Shown one piece after another: positions 27,113 through 38,607 of a stretch of 64,000 nucleotides of DNA. Made by a program: the position numbers and the translations under genes. The stretch comes from Woeseiaceae bacterium. Lineage in GTDB: Bacteria; Pseudomonadota; Gammaproteobacteria; Steroidobacterales; Woeseiaceae. The stretch's first letter is position 1, and every line of letters starts with the position of its first letter. The stretch spans positions 1 through 64,000 of the forward strand of contig JAJFKR010000008.1 in the NCBI GenBank assembly GCA_021773095.1, in the 5' to 3' direction. The notes beneath the pieces were generated by a model. That model worked only from the letters and a program-made list of their open reading frames with translations. It did no database searches and was not told the DNA's origin.

Positions 27113-27121
27113 CCCCCCTTT
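27082..27121. repeat. GGGGTCAGAGC hairpin repeat over the plsC 3' end
   Basis: The arms AAAGGGGTCAGAGC and GCTCTGACCCCCCTTT form a long hairpin with a short loop. The plsC stop codon lies within it and the M13 peptidase gene ends 15 nt beyond. Similar GGGGTCAGAGC palindromes occur as dispersed elements in many proteobacteria (general knowledge). Here it may also act as a two-way terminator for the convergent genes. Confidence 0.75.
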
Positions 27122-27136
27122 GTTACGTCTGGTCGG

Positions 27137-29182
27137 CTACCAGATTTTTACGCGCTCTTCCGGCGCGAGATACAGCGAATCTTCTTCGCTGACATTAAAC
27201 GCATCGTAGAACGCCGGCACATTTCGTACCGAGCCGTTCGCACGATACATGCCCGGCGAGTGCGGATCGGTTTCGATTCGCAGGCGCAAGGCTTCTTCAC
27301 GGGACTTGCTGCGCCACACCTGACCAAAGCCCAGGAATACGCGCTGCACGCCTGTGAAGCCGTCAAGGACGGGCGGCTCTTCGCCGTTCAAAGACATCTC
27401 ATACGCCAGCAAACCAATGCTGATTCCACCGAGGTCGCCGATGTTTTCGCCCAGCGTGAATTCACCGTTCACGCTCAGGTCGTCAAACGGCCGGAATGCG
27501 TTGTACTGCTCAACAAGAGCGCCGGTGCGCTTCTCAAACTCGGCGCGGTCCTCTTCGGTCCACCAGTTGCGCATAACGCCATTACCGTCGAAAGTGCTCC
27601 CGCTGTCATCAAAGCCGTGGCCAATTTCGTGGCCAATCACAGCGCCGATCGCGCCATAGTTGACCGCCTCATCCGCTTCAAGATCGAAAAATGGCGGCTG
27701 TAAAATGGCGGCCGGAAAAACGATTTCATTCAATGGCGGCATGTAATACGCATTAACCGTTTGCGGCGTCATGCCCCACTCGGTTCGATCGACCGGTCCG
27801 CCCTGGCGATCCATGTAGCGCTGATACTCGGCGAGCGACGCGCGCTCGACGTTGCCGTAATAATCGTCGGCCTCAATATCAAGGGCGCTGTAGTCGCGCC
27901 ACTCATCCGGGTAGCCGATTTTTGGCGTGAACTTGGAAAGCTTGTCGAGGGCCTCGACTTTGGTTTCGTCGGACATCCAGTCCAGCTCTTTGATGCTTTT
28001 CTCGTAAGCGTTAACGAGATTTCCGACCAGCGTAAGCATGCGCTCCTTGGCCTCGGGCGGAAAATGCCGCTTCACATAGACCTTGCCAACGACCTCACCG
28101 AGCATGCCGTTCACTGAATTCACGGCGCGGCGCCACATGGCCCGCTGTTCTTCGGTGCCTGACAGGGCTTTGCCGTAAAACTCGAAATTCTGTTGGTCGA
28201 TTTCCGACGTCAGGCGGCCCGCCGTGTTATTTAGGGCGCTCCAATACAGGTACGTTTTCCATGTATCGATTCCGGTATCGGTAATGATGCCATCCAGCGC
28301 CTTCATGTAGTCCGTTGTGAAAACGACGACTGAATCCAGGCCCTGCAGCCCGCCCTCGTTAAGGTACGCCTCCCAGTTAAAAGCCGGCATGAGCTCGGGA
28401 AGGTCCGCAAGGGCGATTTTATTGTAGTTCGCGCTCCAGTTACGAGCGTCTTCCTTCTTCATGTTTTGTTCGGCAAGCCGTGTTTCAAGCGCCATGATTG
28501 TTGCGGCCGCTGCCGCACCGTCGTCAAATCCGGCCAGCGCGAACATCTTCTCTATATGCTCAACGTACTGTGCTCGAAGGGCGACCGACTTCTCGTCATC
28601 CTTGAGGTAGTATTCGCGGTCCGGCAGGCCGAGCCCGCTTTGCGCCGCATAAATCATGTATTGCTTCGGGTTCTTGAAGTCAGCGACCTGACCAATGCTA
28701 AACGGTGCGTCCAGGTTGCGTTTCATGACGCCCGAGAAATACGCGGCGAGGTCATCATGGTTTGAAATTGCGTCGATGCGATCAAGCTCTGGTTGGAGGG
28801 GTTTCGCGCCCCGGGCATCGCGGGTCTCCATATCCATGAAAGAGCGGTAAAGATCGCCGACCTTTTGCTCATCCGTACCTTTCGCGAAATCACCCGTGGC
28901 TGACTCTTCGATAATGGCCTTTACGCTTTCCTGCGACTCGTCCCGGAGCAGGTCAAACGTTCCAAAAGATGGCCTGTCTGCCGGTATCTCTGTCTCGTCA
29001 ACCCATTTACCATTAACGTAGGAAAAGAAATCATCGCCTGGCCGGACGTTCAAATCCATTCCGTCCAGCCCGATGCCCGAACGCGGTTCTTTTGCCGCCT
29101 CCGCTACGGGCTGTTCTTTGGCTTGCTGCCCACAAGCCGCGACAAACAAGAGCGCACAGGCGCCGATTACTACTTTTCTCAC
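27137..29182 (-). CDS. M13-family (neprilysin-like) zinc endopeptidase lipoprotein
   Basis: This 681-aa peptidase has a lipoprotein signal (MRKVVIGACALLFVAACGQQ, Cys17), so it should be anchored outside the cytoplasm. The M13_N domain covers about 35-430. The catalytic M13 domain holds HEIGH (in VIGHEIGHGFDDSG), ENIGDLGG with the third zinc ligand, and the NAYYMPPLNEIVFPAAILQP substrate region. Such enzymes cut short peptides at the amino side of hydrophobic residues. The protein ends in VKIW, as many bacterial PepO proteins do. Confidence 0.95.
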   Translation of the reverse strand: MRKVVIGACALLFVAACGQQAKEQPVAEAAKEPRSGIGLDGMDLNVRPGDDFFSYVNGKWVDETEIPADRPSFGTFDLLRDESQESVKAIIEESATGDFAKGTDEQKVGDLYRSFMDMETRDARGAKPLQPELDRIDAISNHDDLAAYFSGVMKRNLDAPFSIGQVADFKNPKQYMIYAAQSGLGLPDREYYLKDDEKSVALRAQYVEHIEKMFALAGFDDGAAAAATIMALETRLAEQNMKKEDARNWSANYNKIALADLPELMPAFNWEAYLNEGGLQGLDSVVVFTTDYMKALDGIITDTGIDTWKTYLYWSALNNTAGRLTSEIDQQNFEFYGKALSGTEEQRAMWRRAVNSVNGMLGEVVGKVYVKRHFPPEAKERMLTLVGNLVNAYEKSIKELDWMSDETKVEALDKLSKFTPKIGYPDEWRDYSALDIEADDYYGNVERASLAEYQRYMDRQGGPVDRTEWGMTPQTVNAYYMPPLNEIVFPAAILQPPFFDLEADEAVNYGAIGAVIGHEIGHGFDDSGSTFDGNGVMRNWWTEEDRAEFEKRTGALVEQYNAFRPFDDLSVNGEFTLGENIGDLGGISIGLLAYEMSLNGEEPPVLDGFTGVQRVFLGFGQVWRSKSREEALRLRIETDPHSPGMYRANGSVRNVPAFYDAFNVSEEDSLYLAPEERVKIW

Positions 29183-29204
29183 AATTACTCCCCTTTCCAG
29201 AGAT

Positions 29205-29621
29205 TTACCATCTCGAGCTTTCGCCGAGCATTATTAATTCGTCTGCCTGACCCTCGGCCACCTCATACAAGGATCGGATCGCGCATCCTCGATAGGTATC
29301 AAACCGCGAGCGCAAGACATTGCGCTCACGGCGGATATCTGCTGGAACCTCGGTGTCGTAGAGCGCTCTACACCGTCGCTTGAATTCCAGAATGTACCAG
29401 CTCCGACGATCGTAAATGATGAGGTATTTTTCACTGATGATTTTGGAATTTAGTTGACCGCGCGAATTAATCGCGTCGACCTCCTTGAGCTCCGCTACTT
29501 TTATGTAGTCATCGATGGCGTCATTTTTCTTGAGAACACCCTCTTCTTTCGGGGCGCTCACGCATCCCGCCATCAGAACCAGCCCCAGCGTCGCCGCGGC
29601 GGCCGCTGTATACCTGGACAT
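29205..29621 (-). CDS. small lipoprotein, DUF6491-like
   Basis: This 138-aa protein has a clear lipoprotein signal (LGLVLMAGC, Cys about 18). The mature part has VAELKEVDAINSRGQLNSK, YLIIYDRRSWYILEF and paired cysteines (RRC, RGC). The pattern resembles DUF6491 envelope proteins, but I am not certain. I begin at ATG 29621 because the 48 residues before it in the longer frame look non-coding and would precede the signal. Function unknown. It lies between gyrB and the M13 gene on the same strand. Confidence 0.7.
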   Translation of the reverse strand: MSRYTAAAAATLGLVLMAGCVSAPKEEGVLKKNDAIDDYIKVAELKEVDAINSRGQLNSKIISEKYLIIYDRRSWYILEFKRRCRALYDTEVPADIRRERNVLRSRFDTYRGCAIRSLYEVAEGQADELIMLGESSRW

Positions 29622-29801
29622 GGTTTTGGCCCCCTCAAAGTACTTGATGCGTTTCGACCCACTTTCGTTGCAAAAGTTTGGCAAGCTAATTTTTGTTTTC
29701 TTGTTGCGCTTGAGGCCCCACCGATCGTCTTGAAACGTCGGCAAACGCGTCGCCAAAATCGGCAAACGTCGGGCCCTGGCCTCGCCAACGTGCGCCGGCG
29801 C

Positions 29802-32243
<2,442 letters not shown>

Positions 32244-32366
32244 TTATCCTCTGGAACCAAGCCGCACATTGTACCAAATGAGGGCCTTCCGAGTCGCCCC
32301 AAATCTTTCTTTTTTAAGGTGTTTTTATTGTTTCGGGCGCGTTAAGTTTTCCAGATCGGAAATTAT

Positions 32367-33431
32367 TTAAGCCTGCGCCGTTATGCGGCCCTGTTCCACG
32401 TGGAACATCACGGGCCTTTCCGGGAAAACCAGCGCCTCCGGCGCAAGACTGGTTGCTACCACCTGACACCCGAGCGCGGCAACGGCCGAAACCAATCGAG
32501 TGATCGACTCGCCATCCAGCTCCGCCGCCGGGTCGTCCAGCAATAATACCAGCGGCCTCTCAAGCGCGGCCTGCGCGGTTTCCGTCGCCGCGAGAATCAT
32601 CGCGCTGGCGAGGAGTTTCTGTTGCCCTCGGGACACCAGCTTTCGGGCCTGGCGCTCGTCGTAGATGACCTTGATGTCGGCACGGTGCGGGCCCGACTGC
32701 GTCGACCCAAGCTGGAGCTCTCGATCAAGACTGCTTTCGAGCGCCTCCGCAAGCTCCTTTTCGCGCCCCCACCCCTGCTGGTACTCAAAGCCAAGCTCTG
32801 CGTCCAACAGTTGCAGGCCGTGTTCCTTCAGGCTATCTATTGTCAGGTCCAGGACGCGCCGGCGAGAAGTGTCCAGCTGACCTGCCAGCTCCAGAAACTC
32901 CGCGTTCCAGCTGCGTATGGCCGCCTCGCTCGATCTCGCCCTGAGTGCCGCGTTTCGTTGTTTCAGCGCCCGCCGAAAGCGGCGCCAGACTGCCAGGTGA
33001 TCGTGTTCCACGTGGAACGCCACCCAGTCGAGGAACCGCCGCCGGAGCTCCGGGCCGCCCGCGATCAGATTATGAACCTCCGGATCGATAACCTGCAGCG
33101 GCAGCGCTCCCGCAAGCGCCGCTGCGCCCGCAGCATTTTCACCGCCAACTCTCACCTCGAGGCCCTCCCGACTGTTTCTTACGCCGACGGTGACGGTGCT
33201 TTCAGCCCGGCCTACCTCCCCAAAAAGTACAAACTCGCTCTCGCCGTGCCTTGTCAGTTTAGCGGTGCTGGCGCCTCGAAATGACTTGCCACGGCCCAGA
33301 TACGCCAACGCCTCCAGAAGACTCGTCTTCCCGGAGGCGTTCGCACCGCTGATTACATTGAAGCGCGGCCCAAGCTCAAGCTCTACCTTTTCCAGACACC
33401 GAAAATTGTTGGCCCGAAAGAGGCGGATCAT
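32367..33431 (-). CDS. recF: DNA replication and repair protein RecF
   Basis: RecF is an SMC-like ATPase that helps load RecA at gaps. The 354-aa protein has Walker A GANASGKTSLLEAL (30-43), the ABC signature region SRGQQKLLASAMILA (about 270-284) and Walker B LVLLLDDPAAELD. Its start lies 16 nt after the dnaN stop, within the origin cluster. Confidence 0.95.
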   Translation of the reverse strand: MIRLFRANNFRCLEKVELELGPRFNVISGANASGKTSLLEALAYLGRGKSFRGASTAKLTRHGESEFVLFGEVGRAESTVTVGVRNSREGLEVRVGGENAAGAAALAGALPLQVIDPEVHNLIAGGPELRRRFLDWVAFHVEHDHLAVWRRFRRALKQRNAALRARSSEAAIRSWNAEFLELAGQLDTSRRRVLDLTIDSLKEHGLQLLDAELGFEYQQGWGREKELAEALESSLDRELQLGSTQSGPHRADIKVIYDERQARKLVSRGQQKLLASAMILAATETAQAALERPLVLLLDDPAAELDGESITRLVSAVAALGCQVVATSLAPEALVFPERPVMFHVEQGRITAQA

Positions 33432-33447
33432 TGCGGTTTGCTCTCGA

Positions 33448-34545
33448 CTACAGCCTCATAGGCATAACGACAAATGTGCAATCGTCTTTCCCTGGCTGGC
33501 GTATCAGGCAGCTGGAATTGCTGTCCTGAACAGAAAGGGTCACGTCGTCTCCCTCCACCGCTCCCAGCGCATCGAGCAGGTAGTTCACATTGAACCCGAT
33601 CTCAATATCTTCGCCCGAATATTCCACCGCGAGCTCTTCCTCGGCTTCTTCCTGTTCCGGATTATGGGCCTGAAGCACCACCCCACTATCTCGAATGACC
33701 AGGCGGATTCCGCGGTACTTCTCATTCGAAAGAATTGCTGTTCGTTGCAGGGCGCTTTTGAATTCTGTTCGATCGGCCTTTAATTCGTTTGACGATTCTT
33801 TTGGAATAACCCGGTCGTATTCCGGAAACCGGCCATCAATTAGCTTGGACGTAAAACGAATTCCATCTAACTGAATTCGCACATGGTTCGATCCAAGCTC
33901 AATATTCAGCGCCCCCTCACCCGACAACAACCGCTGCAATTCCAGCACGCCCTTTCTAGGCACGATGACCTGCTGCTCATCCAGCTCCTCGCCGTCGAGA
34001 TCAACCTGGCATAGCGCCAGACGATGGCCATCGGTAGCTACCGCACGAAGCTGACTGCCCCCCGTTTCAAGTAGCATGCCATTCAAATAATAACGAACGT
34101 CCTGTTGAGCCATTGAAAAATGCGTTTTATCGATCAGCCGACCCAGCGCCTCCTGACTCACCGTAATGGTTTGCCCGGCCTTGATGTCTTCTACGACTGG
34201 AAATTCCGCCGCCGGCAATGTCACCAGATTAAATTTACTTCGGCCTGTCCGCACGCTCAGCTTCTCTCCGCTTAAGCTCACGTTCACATCAGCGCCCTCC
34301 GGCAGCGCCCGACAAATATCAAGAAGCTTTCTACCGGATACGGTGATTTCACCATCGGACTCGGTCTCGACGTCCGTTTCTGCAACCAACTCAACCTCAA
34401 GATCCGTTGCCGTGACAGCGAGCTGGCCATCCTTTGCGATGATCAACACATTCGATAAAATTGGCATTGTTTGTCTTCGTTCAACCACGCCGATTACAGC
34501 TTGTAGTGGTTTCAACAGCGCTTCCCGAGCTGCGGTAAACTTCAT
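33448..34545 (-). CDS. dnaN: DNA polymerase III sliding clamp (beta subunit)
   Basis: The beta clamp tethers DNA polymerases to DNA. The 365-aa protein has the three-domain clamp pattern, starting MKFTAAREALLKPLQAVIGV and ending with the canonical VVMPMRL. I use ATG 34545, preceded by AGGTGG. About 200 bp of AT-rich DNA with DnaA boxes separates it from dnaA. Confidence 0.96.
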   Translation of the reverse strand: MKFTAAREALLKPLQAVIGVVERRQTMPILSNVLIIAKDGQLAVTATDLEVELVAETDVETESDGEITVSGRKLLDICRALPEGADVNVSLSGEKLSVRTGRSKFNLVTLPAAEFPVVEDIKAGQTITVSQEALGRLIDKTHFSMAQQDVRYYLNGMLLETGGSQLRAVATDGHRLALCQVDLDGEELDEQQVIVPRKGVLELQRLLSGEGALNIELGSNHVRIQLDGIRFTSKLIDGRFPEYDRVIPKESSNELKADRTEFKSALQRTAILSNEKYRGIRLVIRDSGVVLQAHNPEQEEAEEELAVEYSGEDIEIGFNVNYLLDALGAVEGDDVTLSVQDSNSSCLIRQPGKDDCTFVVMPMRL

Positions 34546-34554
34546 AGGTTCCAC

Positions 34555-34753
34555 CTGTTAATAAATGTTGGAAATAGTTAATTTATTGTTATTATTAAGC
34601 AACCAGTTACTTGTGGATAACTTAAAAAATAATAATAATATCAAACACTTGCCTGCCATATCACGAGCTAGCAATTCGAGCATCTCATGCCCATCATCTG
34701 TGGGCTTCTTGTGGATAAAATTACCAGGCCAAAATCTCCACCGCTTATCCACA
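34555..34753. other. oriC: candidate replication origin (oriC) between dnaA and dnaN
   Basis: Three exact DnaA boxes (TTATCCACA) occur at 34745-34753 on the plus strand and at 34612-34620 and 34710-34718 on the minus strand. Bases 34561-34650 contain only 18 G/C in 90, far below the rest of the window. TTATTGTTATTATTAAG and AATAATAATAAT are triplet runs of the kind found in unwinding elements with DnaA trios. Its position between dnaA and dnaN is one of the usual oriC places. Origin activity is inferred. Confidence 0.75.
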
Positions 34754-36091
34754 TCATCCTGTCAGAGTTCTCAACAAATTCAAATAGTCATCATCCACGC
34801 GTTTTTCCTTCTCACGCAAAGACTCAATTCTCCGACAGCCGTGCAGAACTGTCGTATGATCTCGCCCACCGAAGGCATCCCCGATTTCCGGCAGACTGTG
34901 ATTGGTAAGCTCTTTCGCCAGCGCCATGCCAAACTGCCTTGGTCTGGCAATCGAGCGCGTGCGTTTTTTTGAAAGTAAATCGCCAACCCGAATTTTAAAA
35001 TAGTCCGCAACCGTTTTTTGAATGTTTTCGATCGACACCAACCGGTCCTGAAGAGCAAGCAGATCCCGCAACGCCTCTTTCGCAAAGTCGAGATCGATGG
35101 CGCGACCGGTAAAGCGGTAGTTTGCGATAACCCGACGCAACGCCCCTTCGAGCTCGCGCACGTTCGAGCGGATACGTTTTGCAATAAAAAAAGCGACCTC
35201 TTCCGGTAGCGCGATACCATCGGCCGCCGCCTTGCTCATCAAAATAGCCACAGAGGTTTCAAGCTCCGGTGGCTCGATCGCAACCGTGAGGCCCCATCCA
35301 AAGCGCGACTTCAGGCGCTCCTCCAGCCCGGCCACCTCTTTGGGATAACGATCGCAAGTCAGGATGATCTGTCGCTGACCCTCGAGCAGGGCATTGAAGG
35401 TATGAAAAAACTCTTCCTGCGAACGCTCCTTGCCCGCGAAGAACTGAATGTCATCAATCAGCAGGGCGTCCAGCGAGCGATATGCTCGCTTGAATTCGGA
35501 AATCTTATTGTGTTGCAGGCCCTTGACCATATCCCCAACAAAGCGCTCCGAGTGCACGTAACTGACACGCGCCTCCGGCTTTGCCTTCACAATCGCATTA
35601 CCGATGGCGTGCATCAGGTGTGTTTTCCCGAGGCCAACGCCGCCGTAGATAAAAAGTGGGTTGTACGATAGCCCGGGATTCTCGCCAACCTGCGTCGCAG
35701 CCGCCCGGGCGAGTTGGTTGGACTTACCCTCAACAAAGCTTTCAAACGTAAACGTTGGGTTCAGCCGCGAGGCAACGGGCACCTGGCCGCCGGCTCTAAT
35801 GGGCGTTGCTTTCGGTCGGCCGCTGACTGGCGCAGCGCTCCGTGCACTACGCGAGCCGACCTCCACCAGCAACTCGGTGCCGCCGCCAGCCTCTTCCACG
35901 AGCTGCAAAATTCTCTGAATATGGTGTTGTTGCAACCAGTCAACGACGAAACGGTTTGGGGCCAACAGCCGCAAGACCCTGCCTTCATCGACGGCCTGAA
36001 GAGGCCGGATCCACGTGTTGAACTGTTGTTCAGGCAGCTCCGCCTGCAGGACGCGAAGGCACTGGTTCCATAGCGTCGATTCAGCAGACAA
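34754..36091 (-). CDS. dnaA: chromosomal replication initiator DnaA
   Basis: DnaA binds TTATCCACA boxes and opens the origin. The 445-aa protein has domain I ([26 protein letters not shown]), a short linker, the AAA+ domain ([34 protein letters not shown]) and the C-terminal box-binding domain ([20 protein letters not shown]). No ATG fits the family start. I choose TTG 36091 with GGGGAACCGC before it; TTG 36103 is the alternative. A rare start codon could keep DnaA levels low. Confidence 0.95.
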   Translation of the reverse strand: MSAESTLWNQCLRVLQAELPEQQFNTWIRPLQAVDEGRVLRLLAPNRFVVDWLQQHHIQRILQLVEEAGGGTELLVEVGSRSARSAAPVSGRPKATPIRAGGQVPVASRLNPTFTFESFVEGKSNQLARAAATQVGENPGLSYNPLFIYGGVGLGKTHLMHAIGNAIVKAKPEARVSYVHSERFVGDMVKGLQHNKISEFKRAYRSLDALLIDDIQFFAGKERSQEEFFHTFNALLEGQRQIILTCDRYPKEVAGLEERLKSRFGWGLTVAIEPPELETSVAILMSKAAADGIALPEEVAFFIAKRIRSNVRELEGALRRVIANYRFTGRAIDLDFAKEALRDLLALQDRLVSIENIQKTVADYFKIRVGDLLSKKRTRSIARPRQFGMALAKELTNHSLPEIGDAFGGRDHTTVLHGCRRIESLREKEKRVDDDYLNLLRTLTG

Positions 36092-36195
36092 GCGGTTCCC
36101 CAAACGGCCTCAAAATCCATGCAGGCCAAGCCGTAGAGCAAGACATAAGAAAGACGGGCAGTCTATACTGAAAGCCCAAGCTTTACATCCGTCTA

Positions 36196-36224
36196 TTGAC
36201 ACTGTCAGGGCATATAAGTAACCT
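36196..36224 (+). promoter_or_regulatory. possible promoter of rpmH
   Basis: TTGACA (36196-36201) is an exact -35 box, followed after 17 nt by TAACCT, a weak -10; TATAAG lies closer but at a poor spacing. It sits about 60 nt before rpmH in the divergent dnaA-rpmH gap, where a strong ribosomal-protein promoter is expected. Confidence 0.4.
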
Positions 36225-36281
36225 TGCCGACCTTCTGAAAAGCCGGCCAGTATTCACCGGTTAAAGACCCAGGTAATAGTC

Positions 36282-36416
36282 ATGAAACGCACATACCAGC
36301 CCAGCAAAATCAAGCGCGCACGCACCCACGGTTTTCGTGCCCGCATGGCCACCAAAGCCGGGCGCCTTGTACTCAAGCGCCGCCGCGCAAAAGGCCGTGC
36401 GCAGCTGACGCCGTAA
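36282..36416 (+). CDS. rpmH: 50S ribosomal protein L34
   Basis: This 44-aa basic ribosomal protein reads [18 protein letters not shown] through to QLTP, a near-exact match to the L34 consensus. It is a component of the large ribosomal subunit. It stands between dnaA (divergent) and rnpA, the universal origin-region order, and is preceded by CAGGTAATAGTC. Confidence 0.97.
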   Translation: MKRTYQPSKIKRARTHGFRARMATKAGRLVLKRRRAKGRAQLTP

Positions 36417-36456
36417 CCATAACGCGACCGTCACGACGACGAACCCAAACACCAGA

Positions 36457-36840
36457 TTGACGAGCAGCGACAGTCTTCGGTTTCGACAGGCGAACCGACT
36501 CCTGGATGCGGCCGCCTTCGGGCGCGTGTTCAAAAAAGCTACACGGAGCCGCGATAAATTATTTACAGTGCTTTACCGCGACAATACCGAGGACGGGGGT
36601 CGGCTTGGGCTGGCGATCTCGAAAAAGCACTGTCGTAAGGCGACAGCGCGAAACCGCATTAAAAGGGTGATCAGAGAATCATTCAGGCATCATCAGCCGC
36701 AATTATCGGGCCTGGACATCGTCGTCATAAATCAGCCCGCGGCGGCGGCGGCTAACAACGACGCGATGAACGAGAGTCTCGTTCAGCATTGGCAAAGATG
36801 TTCGACGGCAAGACGCAAGCAAACAACGCAGGATAGCTAA
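36457..36840 (+). CDS. rnpA: ribonuclease P protein component
   Basis: RnpA assists the RNase P RNA in maturing tRNA 5' ends. The 127-aa basic protein has the signature ARNRIKRVIRESFR (about 66-79) and the opening region RFRQANRLLDAAAFGRVFKK. It begins with TTG; no ATG or GTG is in frame upstream after rpmH and the ribosome site is weak, so low translation relative to L34 is likely. yidC follows 3 nt after its stop; the yidD gene that often lies here is absent. Confidence 0.93.
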   Translation: MTSSDSLRFRQANRLLDAAAFGRVFKKATRSRDKLFTVLYRDNTEDGGRLGLAISKKHCRKATARNRIKRVIRESFRHHQPQLSGLDIVVINQPAAAAANNDAMNESLVQHWQRCSTARRKQTTQDS

Positions 36841-36843
36841 CGG

Positions 36844-38535
36844 ATGGACAATCAACGACTGCTGGTCTGGGCCTTTTTCGGACTCATGGGCTGGATCACG
36901 TATCAGACCTGGGTGCAGGATTACGCGCCGAAGCCGGTTGCCGCAACGACGGCGCAGGTTGAGCCGCTCACGACAAACGAAGCAGAGGCCGCCAACCCGG
37001 GCGAGCTACCCGAGCTACAGGCAGCAGACGATGAGGCGCTGGACGTGCCGATGCCGGGCGGTGAAGAGACGCCCGTGGTAACGGCCGCGCCTACCGCGCC
37101 GTCTATCCGGGTTACAACCGATGTGCTGGACATACACATCAGCACAGAGGGCGGCACATTGCAGTCAGCCAGTCTAATCGCTTACCCGGTCGCCAAAGAC
37201 CAGCCCAACACCCTGGTGCGCTTGTTAAGCACCGACGCCTCAAACCTCGGGCTTATCCGAACCGGCTTGCGCACGGTGGAAGAGGGCAACAAACCGAACT
37301 ACAGGAAACGCTTTTCGGCGCCAGCCAGTAGTTACGAACTGGGCGGTGCGGACGAATTGGTCGTCACGCTTACGCAGCGAGGTGACGATGGCGTTAATGT
37401 CGAGAAGCGCTTTCGTTTTACGCGCGGCAACTACACGATCGGCGTAGAGCAGGAAGTAAGCAACGGTGGTGAGGGCCTTTGGCGCGGCGCGGAGTACGCA
37501 CAGCTTATTCGTGTATCAAAAGAACAAGAGCGCTCAATGTTTGATGTCGACTCCTACTCGTTCGCAGGACCGATTGTTTACGACGGAGACAAGTCTGAAA
37601 AACTAAAGCGCGGCGACCTCATGGACGATGGCGCTTATGACTTCAAATCACAGGCGGGCTGGGTAGGCTCTATTCAACATCATTTCCTCAGCGCCGTTGT
37701 GCCCGCTGCGGCAACAGAACAGTCGTACCGCGTTAGTGTTCGTGGTGATCGGGCGACCTCGAGCATCACCGGCCAGGCACACTCCGTTGCGCCGGGAGCA
37801 AGCCGAACATTCACAACAACGCTATTCGTTGGGCCGAAGCTGCAGTCGCAACTCAAAGAGATCGACGGCAGCCTCACGCTAACGGTTGACTACGGCTGGC
37901 TTACGATAATCTCCAACCCGCTTTTCATGTTGCTGGGATTTGTCTTTAATTACGTTGGTAACTGGGGCGTGGCCATTATTCTGGTCACCCTCCTCATCAA
38001 ACTCGCATTTTATAAGCTCACCGAATCCAGCGGCCGCTCGATGGCAAAAATGCGAAACCTGCAGCCGCGCATGAAGGCCATGCAGGACCGATATAAAGAC
38101 GACAAGCCAGCGCTTAGCGCGGCGATGATGGAGCTCTACAAGCGCGAGAAGGTGAATCCGGCCGCAGGCTGCCTGCCGATCCTGATTCAGATGCCGTTTT
38201 TCCTCGCGTTCTACTGGGTCTTGCTCGAAAGCGTAGAAATGCGACAGGCGCCCTTTGCCCTGTGGATTACGGATCTCTCTACAAAAGACCCGTATTTCAT
38301 TTTACCGCTTATCATGGGCGCGGCGATGTTCATGCAGCAAAAACTGAACCCGGCGCCCGCCGACCCGGTGCAGGCGAAAGTCATGCAAATCATGCCGATC
38401 ATGTTTACAGCATTCTTCGCGTTTTTCCCGTCGGGACTGGTGCTCTATTGGGTGACCAACACGTTGTTGTCGATAGCGCAGCAATGGAAAATCAACAAGG
38501 TCGTCGAGCAGGAAGCGAAAGAGAAGAAACACTAA
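36844..38535 (+). CDS. yidC: membrane protein insertase YidC
   Basis: YidC inserts membrane proteins, alone or with SecYEG. The 563-aa protein has the gammaproteobacterial layout: an N-terminal helix (MDNQRLLVWAFFGLMGWITY), a large periplasmic domain (about 80-340) and the conserved five-helix core with the positively charged C1 loop (MKAMQDRYKDDKPALSAAMM) and NPAAGCLPILIQMPFFLAFY. A basic tail (KEKKH) ends it. Confidence 0.96.
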   Translation: MDNQRLLVWAFFGLMGWITYQTWVQDYAPKPVAATTAQVEPLTTNEAEAANPGELPELQAADDEALDVPMPGGEETPVVTAAPTAPSIRVTTDVLDIHISTEGGTLQSASLIAYPVAKDQPNTLVRLLSTDASNLGLIRTGLRTVEEGNKPNYRKRFSAPASSYELGGADELVVTLTQRGDDGVNVEKRFRFTRGNYTIGVEQEVSNGGEGLWRGAEYAQLIRVSKEQERSMFDVDSYSFAGPIVYDGDKSEKLKRGDLMDDGAYDFKSQAGWVGSIQHHFLSAVVPAAATEQSYRVSVRGDRATSSITGQAHSVAPGASRTFTTTLFVGPKLQSQLKEIDGSLTLTVDYGWLTIISNPLFMLLGFVFNYVGNWGVAIILVTLLIKLAFYKLTESSGRSMAKMRNLQPRMKAMQDRYKDDKPALSAAMMELYKREKVNPAAGCLPILIQMPFFLAFYWVLLESVEMRQAPFALWITDLSTKDPYFILPLIMGAAMFMQQKLNPAPADPVQAKVMQIMPIMFTAFFAFFPSGLVLYWVTNTLLSIAQQWKINKVVEQEAKEKKH

Positions 38536-38607
38536 GGCCTGCGCCACCGGTAAACAAATCAATCTAATTGCCCAGCATCTGCTGGTTAGCTGTGGTCTCA
38601 TTAGGCC

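Noticed and set aside
29730-29790. Repeated CGGCAAACG words before gyrB's 3' end
   Set aside because: Only two short copies; too little to call a repeat array or binding site.
36104-36141. ATG (36118-36120) upstream of dnaA as its start codon
   Set aside because: That ATG is in a different frame from DnaA; reading from it gives an unrelated short peptide. TTG codons in the DnaA frame fit better.
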